From assembly GCF_014356525.2 (NCBI RefSeq), contig NC_052518.1, positions 96,044,943-96,108,942 of the forward strand: 64,000 nucleotides of DNA, given 5' to 3'. The notes below the pieces were generated by a model that saw only the letters and a list, made by a program, of their open reading frames with translations, did not search any database and was not told the origin of the DNA. How positions within the stretch are numbered: the first letter of the stretch is position 1; every line of letters begins with the position of its first letter. The position numbers were made by a program, and so were the translations under genes. This document shows positions 21,810-32,565 of this stretch, one piece after another. The stretch comes from Nilaparvata lugens (taxonomy: Eukaryota > Arthropoda > Insecta > Hemiptera > Delphacidae).

Positions 21810-23942
21810 TTAGAGGTGTATGCCACTCACTATGAGTGTCATCCATGCCTGGTCTACAGGCACATATTTACATCGTCCATTTGATAATCGGACTTTCATG
21901 CGTGGCTTGCCGGCCCGTTTGCGCTTGCCTGATGTTGTGTTGCGGTGGCACAGCACTGGATCCATATTTCGAGAGGGGCCTGGTCTGGGTTCCTGGGACT
22001 GTGGGACTACTTCATTGGTAGTTGAAGACTGCGTTTGCTCTTCCACATCCATTTCAGTTGAGGAGGGTATTGACTCCTCCACATCCATGACAGTAGGGGG
22101 TGGTATTGACTCTTCCACATCCCTCTCGGAGTTACCACTTGTGTTGGTGGCTGGGGCATGAATTGTAGCCCGCCGTTCAGAGTCATTCATCTCATTCCTG
22201 TGATCCATCACTATGTTGCCCGAAGATGCTTGTTCTGGGATATATGACAATTCCGCCCTGGCATCAATCAAAGCATTGGGTTCGACTCTGTTCAAACCAA
22301 ACTGCATGAATATCCTTTTGTCGCGATCCTTGTTGTCCTGAGATTCGGATAGTACAGCTGATATTGTTGGGACTGCTGTTGTCTTAGTCCCCAATAAGAG
22401 AGATCGCGACATTATTTGCGGACTTGTAGGATTCAGTTGGGGAGGATCCCACTCTACCTCTCTCGTGAATGTGTGAATATTCACCCTGTTTTCACGCATA
22501 AATTCCATGCCTAATAGCAACTCTTGTCCAAGTCCATCCAGTATAGACGCCACTAGTGGAACTGTGATTTGTCCTATAGTGACATTAGTTGTCAGCTTCC
22601 CATTTAATGGGGTAGATCGTCCATCAGCTAATATTGCGTGGTGATGAGTTGGTACCTTCCTTATCATCCCTATTTTTTGGAGAACTTCATAAACCTCATT
22701 ACTCATATAATTAGCTTCAGCGCCACTATCTAGCAATGCCCGACACTTTTTACCTCCAATTGTCACAGTAATGAATAGTCTGTTGTCCCTTGATGACTCT
22801 TCAATCACAGGAATCCTGTGTGCCGTTCGCATTACTGCTGTCTTGTTCGGAGTTTTATTCTCCTTCTGCACATCACAGACACATATCAGTGCTCTCTTTC
22901 CGCTCCTTTTACATGGTGGAATATCGGGACAGTGTGATCTCCAGTGCCCCGGTCTCTTGTATTGCCCACACATGGGTTCAGACTCACTAAGAGATGGTCT
23001 GTTACTAGTAGGGGTTATAACTGTCTCAACCTTGAGCCTTGTAATCTTTTTCGTGTCCTCAATCATGTGAACTCTCGAATTCTGTCTATTCTGTTTCTCC
23101 TCTGCTTTTATTTGTTCATACTCCCTCGCGAATTTTTCCAATTCGTTGATACTATGAACATCTGATTGCCGAATATACAATTTGTACCGTGGGAGGAGAT
23201 TCTTATACACTCTCTTTAATTTATTCTCGTCTGTAAAACCTCCTCGACGCCTCATGAGTGTCAGTATATCTTCGAGAAATTCGTCAAATGATTCACCTTC
23301 CCTTTGCTTCCTTGCCTGAATTAGATTCTCGAGGTCCTCCTCATAGGTAAGTGGGTAGTAGCGTGATCTGAAATCTGTCACAAAATTGTCCCATGATTTC
23401 CACTGGTCACGACGATTACGCATCCATAGAATAGCTTTACCAACTAGTAATTCAGGAAGGGCAACTAGTAGTTGGTTGCCAGTAAGCCCATAGGCTTGTT
23501 GTAGCTCGTCTAGCCTTTCTAGAAAGCTGGGAGCATCTGATTGGCCATCAAAAGACAGTCTCCAGCTTCTTACTTTGTCACATACCGCCCCTGGGTCCAT
23601 GAGGGGGTTTGTGTGAATGTTGGTTCCAACTTCAGCATGAGTACCTGTTGCTGAGTGTCCAGATTCCTCACTGCTTCCGCTCACTATTCCGGGTCTTGGG
23701 CTGGGATAACGTACAGCCATCTTCTTATGTTGTTCTACTAACAACCTTCTCAACTCGGCAAGTGTTCCAGATGACACTATGCCCCAATCTTGTAGAAGAT
23801 TAAAAGCTTCATCCTTTTTCAATCTATGGATCCAGGAAACTCTGGGGTCGGCTATCACCTCGGGGTTTATGTCTTCGACCGACTGATCCTCTATCAGCTC
23901 CTGGTGCTGAGCATCTAAAACAGCCTCGCCTTGTTCACTCAT
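21810..23942 (-). CDS. Gag-protease polyprotein of a non-autonomous LTR element (710 aa)
   Basis: Start chosen at the ATG of MSEQGEAVLD, 25 bases after the primer site. The frame is open much further upstream through the LTR, but that part is translated minisatellite. Residues 36-74 look like a SAP-type helix-extension-helix (DEAFNLLQDWGI..SGTLAELRRLL). About 130-280 is a retrotransposon Gag capsid domain (KAILWMRNRRDQW, DFRSRYYP, ESFDEFLEDIL). 325-338 is a zinc knuckle C..Y....H....C in which the second Cys is Tyr. 399-412 is an aspartic protease active site (ALLDSGAEANY). 590-650 is acidic, with three DVEE repeats, and the C-terminus is basic (GKRKRAGKPRMK). The usual pol is absent: the stop lies 113 bp before the LTR. 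It would form particles and process itself but needs RT and integrase in trans. Intact and probably recently active. Confidence 0.88.
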   Translation of the reverse strand: MSEQGEAVLDAQHQELIEDQSVEDINPEVIADPRVSWIHRLKKDEAFNLLQDWGIVSSGTLAELRRLLVEQHKKMAVRYPSPRPGIVSGSSEESGHSATGTHAEVGTNIHTNPLMDPGAVCDKVRSWRLSFDGQSDAPSFLERLDELQQAYGLTGNQLLVALPELLVGKAILWMRNRRDQWKSWDNFVTDFRSRYYPLTYEEDLENLIQARKQREGESFDEFLEDILTLMRRRGGFTDENKLKRVYKNLLPRYKLYIRQSDVHSINELEKFAREYEQIKAEEKQNRQNSRVHMIEDTKKITRLKVETVITPTSNRPSLSESEPMCGQYKRPGHWRSHCPDIPPCKRSGKRALICVCDVQKENKTPNKTAVMRTAHRIPVIEESSRDNRLFITVTIGGKKCRALLDSGAEANYMSNEVYEVLQKIGMIRKVPTHHHAILADGRSTPLNGKLTTNVTIGQITVPLVASILDGLGQELLLGMEFMRENRVNIHTFTREVEWDPPQLNPTSPQIMSRSLLLGTKTTAVPTISAVLSESQDNKDRDKRIFMQFGLNRVEPNALIDARAELSYIPEQASSGNIVMDHRNEMNDSERRATIHAPATNTSGNSERDVEESIPPPTVMDVEESIPSSTEMDVEEQTQSSTTNEVVPQSQEPRPGPSRNMDPVLCHRNTTSGKRKRAGKPRMKVRLSNGRCKYVPVDQAWMTLIVSGIHL

Positions 23943-23966
23943 GATGATTCTCACTTCGTTGCCTCG

Positions 23967-23986
23967 TGCCCCAAGTGCGGGCGCCA
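23967..23986 (-). promoter_or_regulatory. Primer-binding site of the gag element
   Basis: Three bases (gat) after the LTR end at 23990, the minus strand reads tggcgcccgcacttgggg. A TGG start matches a tRNA 3' CCA. The tRNA was not identified. Confidence 0.75.
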
Positions 23987-24274
23987 ATCTATCACGTACA
24001 CCCTGAGTAGCTTCAGAGGTGGGTGATTGATACCCAGGTGTTGCTCCTGGATGACTTCGCTCAGTCGTAATGTGGGCGGGGAAAGGAGGCAAGTCGAAGT
24101 TCCTCTTCCTTCTTCTTTGTTCCTCAGCTGGCGTGAACAGCACCTCCTTGTGCTTCTGACGGCGTGAAGGTCGCTCTCTTTTCTGATGACACCACTTTGA
24201 TGTAATTTTGTATCGGCCTAACGGCCTCGGTTCCGCTCCAGTGGAGTAGGAAAAGGAAGGACAGAAAGGATAGG

Positions 24275-25245
24275 GACGGCAGACAACGGTCCGCTGTGCC
24301 CCGGGGAGAAGGAAGAATAGGGACGGCAGACAACGGTCTGCTGTGCCCTGGGGAGAAGGAAGAATAGGAACGGCAGACAACGGTCCGCTGTGCCCTGGGG
24401 AGAAGGAAGAATAGGGACGGCAGACAACGGTCCGCTGTGCCCCGGGGAGAAGGAAGAATAGGGACGGCAGACAACGGTCCGCTGTGCCCTGAGGGGATGG
24501 AAAGAATAGGGACGGCAGACAACGGTCCGCTGTGCCCTGGGGAGAAGGAAGAATAGGGACGGCAGACAACAGTCCGCTGTGCCCTGGGGAAATGGGAGGA
24601 CAGGGACGGCAGACAACGGTCCGCTGTGCCCTAGGGAGATGGGAGGACAGGGACGGCAGACAACGGTCCGCTGTGCCCTGGGGGAATGGGAGGTCAGGGA
24701 CGGCAGACAACGGTCCGCTGTGCCCTAGGTGGATGGGACGACAGGGACGGCAGACAACGGTCCGCTGTGCCCTAGGTAGATGGGAGGACAGGGACGGCAG
24801 ACAGCGGTCCGCTGTGCCCTAGGGAGATGGGAGGACAGGGACGGCAGACAACGGTCCGCTGTGCCCTAGGTGGATGGGAGGACAGGGACGGCAGACAACG
24901 GTCCGCTGTGCCCTAGGGAGATGGGAGGACAGGGACGGCAGACAACGGTCCGCTGTGCCCTAGGTAGATGGGAGGACAGGGACGGCAGACAACGGTCCGC
25001 TGTGCCCTAGGGTGATGGGAGGTCAGGGACGGCAGACAACGGTCCGCTGTGCCCTGGGGAAATGGGAGGACAGGGACGGCAGACAACGGTCCGCTGTGCC
25101 CTAGGGAGATGGGAGGACAGGGACGGCAGACAACGGTCCGCTGTGCCCTAGGTAGATGGGAGGACAGGGACGGCAGACAACGGTCGCTGTGCCCTAGGGA
25201 GATGGGAGGACAGGGACGGCAGACACGGTCCGCTGTGCCTAGGGA
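24275..25245. repeat. 47-bp minisatellite (about 21 units) inside the LTR
   Basis: Units start with gacggcagacaacggtccgc at 24275, 24322, 24369, and so on every 47 bases to about 25215. One 48-base step occurs at 24511 and small deletions occur in the last two units. Each unit holds an imperfect dyad ggcagacaacgg / ccgctgtgcc. Because 47 is not a multiple of three, a frame crossing the array cycles through all three frames of the unit. All are open on the minus strand, giving Pro/Ser/Arg-rich peptide in frame with gag. One or two units are also present in the other two LTRs (18835-18862 and 21257-21355). Confidence 0.92.
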
Positions 25246-25384
25246 GATGGAAGGTTAGGGACGTACAGCAGCCAAGGGGCCGCTGTACCAGGGCAGGAGG
25301 TCGGGGACGTACGGCAGCCAACGGGCCGCTGTACCAGGAGCAGGAAGGTTGTGAGCGGAATGCTGTGGTCTGGGGCTCGTCCGG

Positions 25385-25394
25385 CCTTTAAATA
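25385..25394 (-). promoter_or_regulatory. TATA-like box of the long LTR
   Basis: tatttaaagg on the minus strand, about 185 bp inside the LTR start and upstream of the minisatellite. A transcript starting ~30 bp downstream would carry the whole minisatellite in its leader. The same box is in the other LTRs at 21502-21511 and 19013-19022. Confidence 0.55.
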
Positions 25395-26261
25395 CTCCCC
25401 CAAAGTGGAGGGGATGGAGTTGAGCCGCCGCCAGAGGCGGTGGAAATCGTCTTGATGCGCGGAAGATGGTGCGCCATCGGTACCTCCCTTATCTCCGCGG
25501 TCGGTTAGCATTGCTGATAGCCGAGCGTCTTTCAATAATATTATTTATTATTTTCTCGTCACAATTTTACTTTGTGACAATGTGTTCTTTCTATGAACTG
25601 CGCTACCTACCTACCTCATGCATGAGAAGGAGGTTACTAAGTCCATTTCTCAAGGATGGGGTGGACCCCTCATTAGTTTCCAGTAAGAAGACTCATGCCA
25701 GTTGATGGAGCTGATAAATAACTATACAGAGTATGAATTTGAAAAAAAAATGGTCGAGTTATATTGAGAAAATTGTGAAAAACAAGATTTTTTTAGTAAT
25801 TATCCGCCATTTTTCTCAAGAATATTACGGAGCTCCTACAATTTTCTCAGAAATGAGACTCATGTCAGTTTCTAGGGCCTATGAATAGCTATCCATTGTA
25901 TGAATTTGAAGAAAATCGTTAGAGCCGTTTTCGAGAAAACCGTGAATAACATGGTTTTCTAGTGATTATCCGCCATTTTTCACAAGAATATTACGGAGCT
26001 CCTGCAATTTTCCCAGAAATGAGAGTCATGTCAGTTGATAGGGCTTATAAATAGCTATCCATGGTTTAAATTTGAAGGAAATCGTTAGAGCCGTTTTCGA
26101 GAAGACCGGAAAAACATGGTATTTTTGTAATGATCCGCCGTTTTGAATTCAATTTTATGGAATTTCTTATTGTCAGATCCTCATGGTATAAGGACCTTTG
26201 AAATTTAAAATTTCAAGTCAATCGGTTGATTAGGAATGGAGTTATCGTGTTCACAGACATA

Positions 26262-26262
<1 letters not shown>

Positions 26263-26318
<56 letters not shown>

Positions 26319-26325
26319 ACACACA

Positions 26326-26394
<69 letters not shown>
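26263..26394. repeat. CA microsatellite (array unit 1)
   Basis: About 130 bp of (CA)n with a gtac interruption and one cca. The same position in later units carries tracts at about 27413-27490, 28513-28627, 29480-29578, 30603-30684, 31707-31752 and 32113-32372. They differ in length and interruptions. Confidence 0.93.
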
Positions 26395-26395
<1 letters not shown>

Positions 26396-27417
26396 ATGCA
26401 GACCAACACCCAAAAATCATGTTTTTGGAATCAGGGGGCCTTGAAACGTACAGAAAACTTGAAATTAGGGTACCTTAATTTTTTTTGGAAAGCAATAGTT
26501 CCCTTACCTATGGTAATAGGGCAAGGAAAGTAAAAAATCTGGTGTGGTACACTCACACAACTTTCCTTGCTCATATTTGAAACTAAGATCAGACTTTTGT
26601 ATATGTATATATATAATTTTTGTTTTCAGATTACTTTTTCCTTTGTGTAAATTGTGAAATTCGATTAGTTTTTTTTTAGTCGTCATTTTTTTAAAGTCGT
26701 CAAAACAGCTGTTCCAAAGATGTAATATCTCGACTATGTGTTCTTTTTATGAACTGCACTACCTACCTACCTCATGCATGAGAAGGAGGTTACTAAGTCC
26801 ATTTCTCAAGGATGGGGTGGACCCCCCATTAGTTTCCAGTAAGAAGACTCATGCCAGTTGATGGAGCTGATAAATCACTATACAGAGTATGAATTTGAAT
26901 AAAAATGGTCGAGTTATATTGAGAAAATCGTGAAAAACATGATTTTTTTAGTAATTATCCGCCATTTTTCTCAAGAATATTACGGAGCTCCTACAATTTT
27001 CTCAGAAATGAGACTCATGTCAGTTTTTAGGGCTTATGAATAGCTATCCATTGTATGAATTTGAAGAAAATCGTTAGAGCCGTTTTCGAGAAAACCCTGG
27101 ATAATATGGTTTTCTAGTGATTATCCGCCATTTTTCACAAGAATATTATGAAGCTCCTGCAATTTTCCCAGAAATGAGAGTCATGTAAGTTGATAGGGCT
27201 TATAAATAGCTATCCATGGTATAAATTTGAAGGAAATCGTTAGAGCCGTTTTCGAGAAGACCGTGAAAAACATGGTCTTTTTGTAATGATCCGCCGTTTT
27301 GAATTCAATTTTATGGAATTTCTTATTGTCAGATCCTCATGGTATAAGGACCTTTAAAATTTAAAATTTCAAGTCAATCGGTTGATTAGGAATGGAGTTA
27401 TCATGTTCACAGACATA

Positions 27418-27493
<76 letters not shown>

Positions 27494-28580
27494 ACATGCA
27501 GACCAACACCCAAAAATCATGTTTTTGGACTCAGGGGACCTTGAAACGTACAGAAAACTTGAAATTAGGGTACCTTAATTTTTTTTGGATAGCAATACTT
27601 CCCTTACCTATGGTAATAGGGCAAGGAAAGTAAAAAATCTGGTGTGGTACACTCACACAACTTTCCTTGCTCATATTTGAAACTAAGATCAGACTTTTGT
27701 ATATGTATATATATAATTTTTGTTTTCAGAGTACTCTTTCCTTTGTGTAAATTGTGAAATTCGATTAATTTTTTTTCAGTTGTCATTTTTTTAAAGTCGT
27801 CAAAACAGCTGTTCAACAGATGTAATATCTCGACTATGTGTTCTTTTTATGAACTGCGCTACCTACCTACCTCATGCATGAGAAGGAGGTTACTAAGTCC
27901 ATTTCTCAAGGATGGGGTGGACCCCTCATTAGTTTCCAGTAAGAAGACTCATGCCAGTTGATGGAGCTGATAAATAACTATACAGAGTATGAATTTGAAA
28001 AAAAAATGGTCGAGTTATATTGAGAAAATTGTGAAAAACAAGATTTTTTTAGTAATTATCCGCCATTTTTCTCAAGAATATTACGGAGCTCCTACAATTT
28101 TCTCAGAAATGAGACTCATGTCAGTTTCTAGGGCCTATGAATAGCTATCCATTGTATGAATTTGAAGAAAATCGTTAGAGCCGTTTTCGAGAAAACCGTG
28201 AATAACATGGTTTTCTAGTGATTATCCGCCATTTTTCACAAGAATATTACGGAGCTCCTGCAATTTTCCCAGAAATGAGAGTCATGTCAGTTGATAGGGC
28301 TTATAAATAGCTATCCATGGTTTAAATTTGAAGGAAATCGTTAGAGCCGTTTTCGAGAAGACCGGAAAAACATGGTATTTTTGTAATGATCCGCCGTTTT
28401 GAATTCAATTTTATGGAATTCTTATTGTCAGATCCTCATGGTATAAGGACCTTTGAAATTTAAAATTTCAAGTCAATCGGTTGATTAGGAATGGAGTTAT
28501 CGTGTTCACAGACATACACACATACACACACACACACACACACACCACACACACACACACACGTACACACACACACACAC

Positions 28581-28629
<49 letters not shown>

Positions 28630-29484
28630 ATGCAGACCAACACCCAAAAATCATGTTTTTGGAATCAGGGGGCCTTGAAACGTACAGAAAACTTGAAATT
28701 AGGGTACCTTAATTTTTTTTGGAAAGCAATAGTTCCCTTACCTATGGTAATAGGGCAAGGAAAGTAAAAAATCTGGTGTGGTACACTCACACAACTTTCC
28801 TTGCTCATATTTGAAACTAAGATCAGACTTTTGTATATGTATATATATAATTTTTGTTTTCAGATTACTTTTTCCTTTGTGTAAATTGTGAAATTCGATT
28901 AGTTTTTTTTTAGTCGTCATTTTTTTAAAGTCGTCAAAACAGCTGTTCCAAAGATGTAATATCTCGACTATGTGTTCTTTTTATGAACTGCACTACCTAC
29001 CTACCTCATGCATGAGAAGGAGGTTACTAAGTCCATTTCTCAAGGATGGGGTGGACCCCCCATTAGTTTCCAGTAAGAAGACTCATGCCAGTTGATGGAG
29101 CTGATAAATCACTATACAGAGTATGAATTTGAATAAAAATGGTCGAGTTATATTGAGAAAATCGTGAAAAACATGATTTTTTTAGTAATTATCCGCCATT
29201 TTTCTCAAGAATATTACGGAGCTCCTACAATTTTCTCAGAAATGAGACTCATGTCAGTTTTTAGGGCTTATGAATAGCTATCCATTGTATGAATTTGAAG
29301 AAAATCGTTAGAGCCGTTTTCGAGAAGACCGGAAAAACATGGTATTTTTGTAATTATCCGCCGTTTTGAATTCAATTTTATGGAATTTCTTATTGTCAGA
29401 TCCTCATGGTATAAGGACCTTTGAAATTTAAAATTTCAAGTCAATCGGTTGATTAGGAATGGAGTTATCGTGTTCACAGACAAA

Positions 29485-29515
<31 letters not shown>

Positions 29516-29539
29516 CACACACACACCACACACAACACA

Positions 29540-29581
<42 letters not shown>

Positions 29582-30603
29582 ATGCAGACCAACACCCAAA
29601 AATCATGTTTTTGGAATCAGGGGGCCTTGAAACGTACAGAAAACTTGAAATTAGGGTACCTTAATTTTTTTTGGAAAGCAATAGTTCCCTTACCTATGGT
29701 AATAGGGCAAGGAAAGTAAAAAATCTGGTGTGGTACACTCACACAACTTTCCTTGCTCATATTTGAAACTAAGATCAGACTTTTGTATATGTATATATAT
29801 AATTTTTGTTTTCAGATTACCTTTTCCTTTGTGTAAATTGTGAAATTCGATTAGTTTTTTTTTAGTCGTCATTTTTTTAAAGTCGTCAAAACAGCTGTTC
29901 CAAAGATGTAATATCTCGACTATGTGTTCTTTTTATGAACTGCACTACCTACCTACCTCATGCATGAGAAGGAAGTTACTAAGTCCATTTCTCAAGGATG
30001 GGGTGGACCCCCCATTAGTTTCCAGTAAGAAGACTCATGCCAGTTGATGGAGCTTATAAATAACTATACAGAGTATGAATTTGAAAAAAAAAGGTCGAGT
30101 TATATTGAGAAAATCGTGAAAAACATGATTTTCTTAGTAATTATTCGCCATTTTTCTCAAGATTATTACGGAGCTCCTACAATTTTCCCAGAAATGAGAT
30201 TCATGTCAGTTTTTAGGGCTTATGAATAGCTATCCATTGTATGAATTTGAAGGAAATCGTTAAAGCCGTTTTCGAGAAAACCGTGAATAACATGGTTTTC
30301 TAGTGATTATCCGCCATTTTTCACAAGAATATTATGGAGCTCCTGCAATTTTCCCAGAAATGAGAGTCATGTAAGTTGATAGGGCATATAAATAGCTATC
30401 CATGGTATAAATTTGAAGGAAATCGTTAGAGCCGTTTTCGAGAAGACCGTGAAAAACATGGTCTTTTTGTAATGATCCGCCGTTTTGAATTCAATTTTAT
30501 GGAATTTCTTATTGTCAGATCCTCATGGTATAAGGACCTTTAAAATTTAAAATTTCAAGTCAATCGGTTGATTAGGAATGGAGTTATCATGTTCACAGAC
30601 ATA

Positions 30604-30687
<84 letters not shown>

Positions 30688-31707
30688 ATGCAGACCAACA
30701 CCCAAAAATCATGTTTTTGGACTCAGGGGACCTTGAAACGTACAGAAAACTTGAAATTAGGGTACCTTAATTTTTTTTGGATAGCAATACTTCCCTTACC
30801 TATGGTAATAGGGCAAGGAAAGTAAAAAATCTGGTGTGGTACACTCACACAACTTTCCTTGCTCATATTTGAAACTAAGATCAGACTTTTGTATATGTAT
30901 ATATATAATTTTTGTTTTCAGAGTACTCTTTCCTTTGTGTAAATTGTGAAATTCGATTAATTTTTTTTCAGTTGTCATTTTTTTAAAGTCGTCAAAACAG
31001 CTGTTCAACAGATGTAATATCTCGACTATGTGTTCTTTTTATGAACTGCGCTACCTACCTACCTCATGCATGAGAAGGAGGTTACTAAGTCCATTTCTCA
31101 AGGATGGGGTGGACCCCCCATTAGTTTCCAGTAAGAAGACTCATGCCAGTTGATGGAGCTGATAAATAACTATACAGAGTATGAATTTGAAAAAAAATGG
31201 TCGAGTTATATTGAGAAAATCGTGAAAAACATGATTTTTTTAGTAATTATCCGCCATTTTTCTCAAGAATATTACGGAGCTCCTACAATTTTCTCAGAAA
31301 TGAGACTCATGTCAGTTTTTAGGGCTTATGAATAGCTATCCATTGTATGAATTTGAAGAAAATCGTTAGAGCCGTTTTCGAGAAAACCGTGAATAACATG
31401 GTTTTATAGTGATTATCCGCCATTTTTCACAAGAATATTACGGAGCTCCTGCAATTTTCCCAGAAATGAGAGTCATGTCAGTTGATAGGGCTTATAAATA
31501 GCTATCCATGGTATAAATTTGAAGGAAATCATTAGAGCCGTTTTCGAGAAGACCGTGAAAAACATGGTCTTTTTGTAATTATCCGCCGTTTTGAATTCAA
31601 TTTTATGGAATTTCTTATTGTCAGATCCTCATGGTATAGGGACCTTAAGTTCAAAATTTCAAGTCAATCAGTTGATTAGGAATGGAGTTATCGTGTTCAC
31701 AGACATA

Positions 31708-31761
<54 letters not shown>

Positions 31762-32112
31762 GAAGAAAATCGTTAGAGCCGTTTTCGAGAAAACCGTGAA
31801 TAACATGGTTTTATAGTGATTATCCGCCATTTTTCACAAGAATATTACGGAGCTCCTGCAATTTTCCCAGAAATGAGAGTCATGTCAGTTGATAGGGCTT
31901 ATAAATAGCTATCCATGGTATAAATTTGAAGGAAATCGTTAGAGCCGTTTTCGAGAAGACCGGAAAAACATGGTATTTTTGTAATGATCCGCCGTTTTGA
32001 ATTCAATTTTATGGAATTTCTTATTGTCAGATCCTCATGGTATAAGGACCTTTGAAATTTAAAATTTCAAGTCAATCGGTTGATTAGGAATGGAGTTATC
32101 GTGTTCACAGAC

Positions 32113-32142
32113 ATACACACATACACACACACACACACCACA

Positions 32143-32181
<39 letters not shown>

Positions 32182-32208
32182 ACACACCACACACCACACA
32201 CACACACA

Positions 32209-32292
<84 letters not shown>

Positions 32293-32372
32293 ACACACAC
32301 ACACACACACACACCACACACACCACACACACAACACACACACACACACACACAACACACACACACACACTC
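32113..32372. repeat. Longest CA microsatellite of the array
   Basis: About 260 bp of (CA)n broken by cca, aac and gtac variants, in the last array unit. The long Thr-His and Val-Cys reading frames over it are artefacts. Confidence 0.93.
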
Positions 32373-32565
32373 ACACATGCAGACCAAAACCCAAAAATCA
32401 TTTTTTTGTCTCAGGGGACCTTGAAACGTACAGAAAACTTGAAATTAGGGTACCTTAATTTTTTTTTGAAAGCAATACTTTCCTTACCTATGGTGATAGG
32501 GCAAGGAAAGTAAAAAATCTGGTGTGGTACGCTCACACAACTTTCCTTGCTCATATTTGAAACTT

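Larger units (their letters stand above)
18556..25579 (-). mobile_element. Gag-only LTR retroelement complex (LTR-gag-LTR-gag-LTR)
   Basis: On the minus strand the order is: full LTR (25579-23990), primer site, gag/protease (23942-21810), PPT, truncated LTR (21696-21254), second gag/protease lacking its first ~68 codons (21252-19321), PPT, and a third LTR (19207-18556). LTRs begin TGTCAC and end GTGATA, an imperfect 6-bp inverted repeat. No RT, RNase H or integrase is present anywhere, so the element must borrow pol functions, like the gag-bearing non-autonomous elements called TR-GAG. The two internal copies are nearly identical over 2 kb, so the duplication is recent. No 5-bp target duplication is seen (ggtat against atgtg). 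Both flanks are array sequence, with about 145 bp present on both sides, which suggests recombination after insertion. Confidence 0.85.
23990..25579 (-). repeat. LTR, long form containing a 47-bp minisatellite
   Basis: 1590 bp, TGTCAC...GTGATA. Order on the minus strand: U3 with TATA-like box, two diverged ~58-bp units (ggacgtac.gcagcca...gccgctgtacc), 21 units of the 47-bp minisatellite, then a 270-bp unique end leading to the primer site. Nearly a kilobase of its length is repeat, in contrast with the 652-bp sister LTR. Confidence 0.88.
25580..32562 (+). repeat. Tandem array of a ~1.1-kb repeat with nested 166-bp sub-repeats and CA tracts
   Basis: The anchor tgtgttctttttatgaactg starts units at about 25581, 26737, 27837, 28971, 29923 and 31029, giving spacings 1156, 1100, 1134, 952, 1106 and a final ~1530. 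Each unit has 'ctacctacctacctcatgca', then three sub-repeats about 166 bp apart sharing 'cgttagagccgttttcgaga' and 'ttatccgcc', then a CA microsatellite. It closes with 'ttacctatggtaatagggca' and ggtgtggtacactcacacaa. Units 1 and 3, and units 2 and 4, share private variants, so a two-unit block was duplicated. Unit 4 lacks one sub-repeat. The last unit holds an extra partial copy from 31757. This repeat family appears typical of planthoppers from memory. It encodes nothing. Confidence 0.9.

Noticed and set aside
24275..25245. CRISPR-like regular repeats
   Set aside because: Units are contiguous with no unique spacers, in an insect LTR. It is a minisatellite.
24532..25258. Plus-strand frames over the 47-bp minisatellite
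   Set aside because: Repeat open in several frames on both strands. The element is transcribed from the minus strand.
26205..32424. Long frames of alternating Thr-His or Val-Cys
   Set aside because: Pure translations of the CA/TG microsatellites in the array units. They appear in several frames and on both strands.
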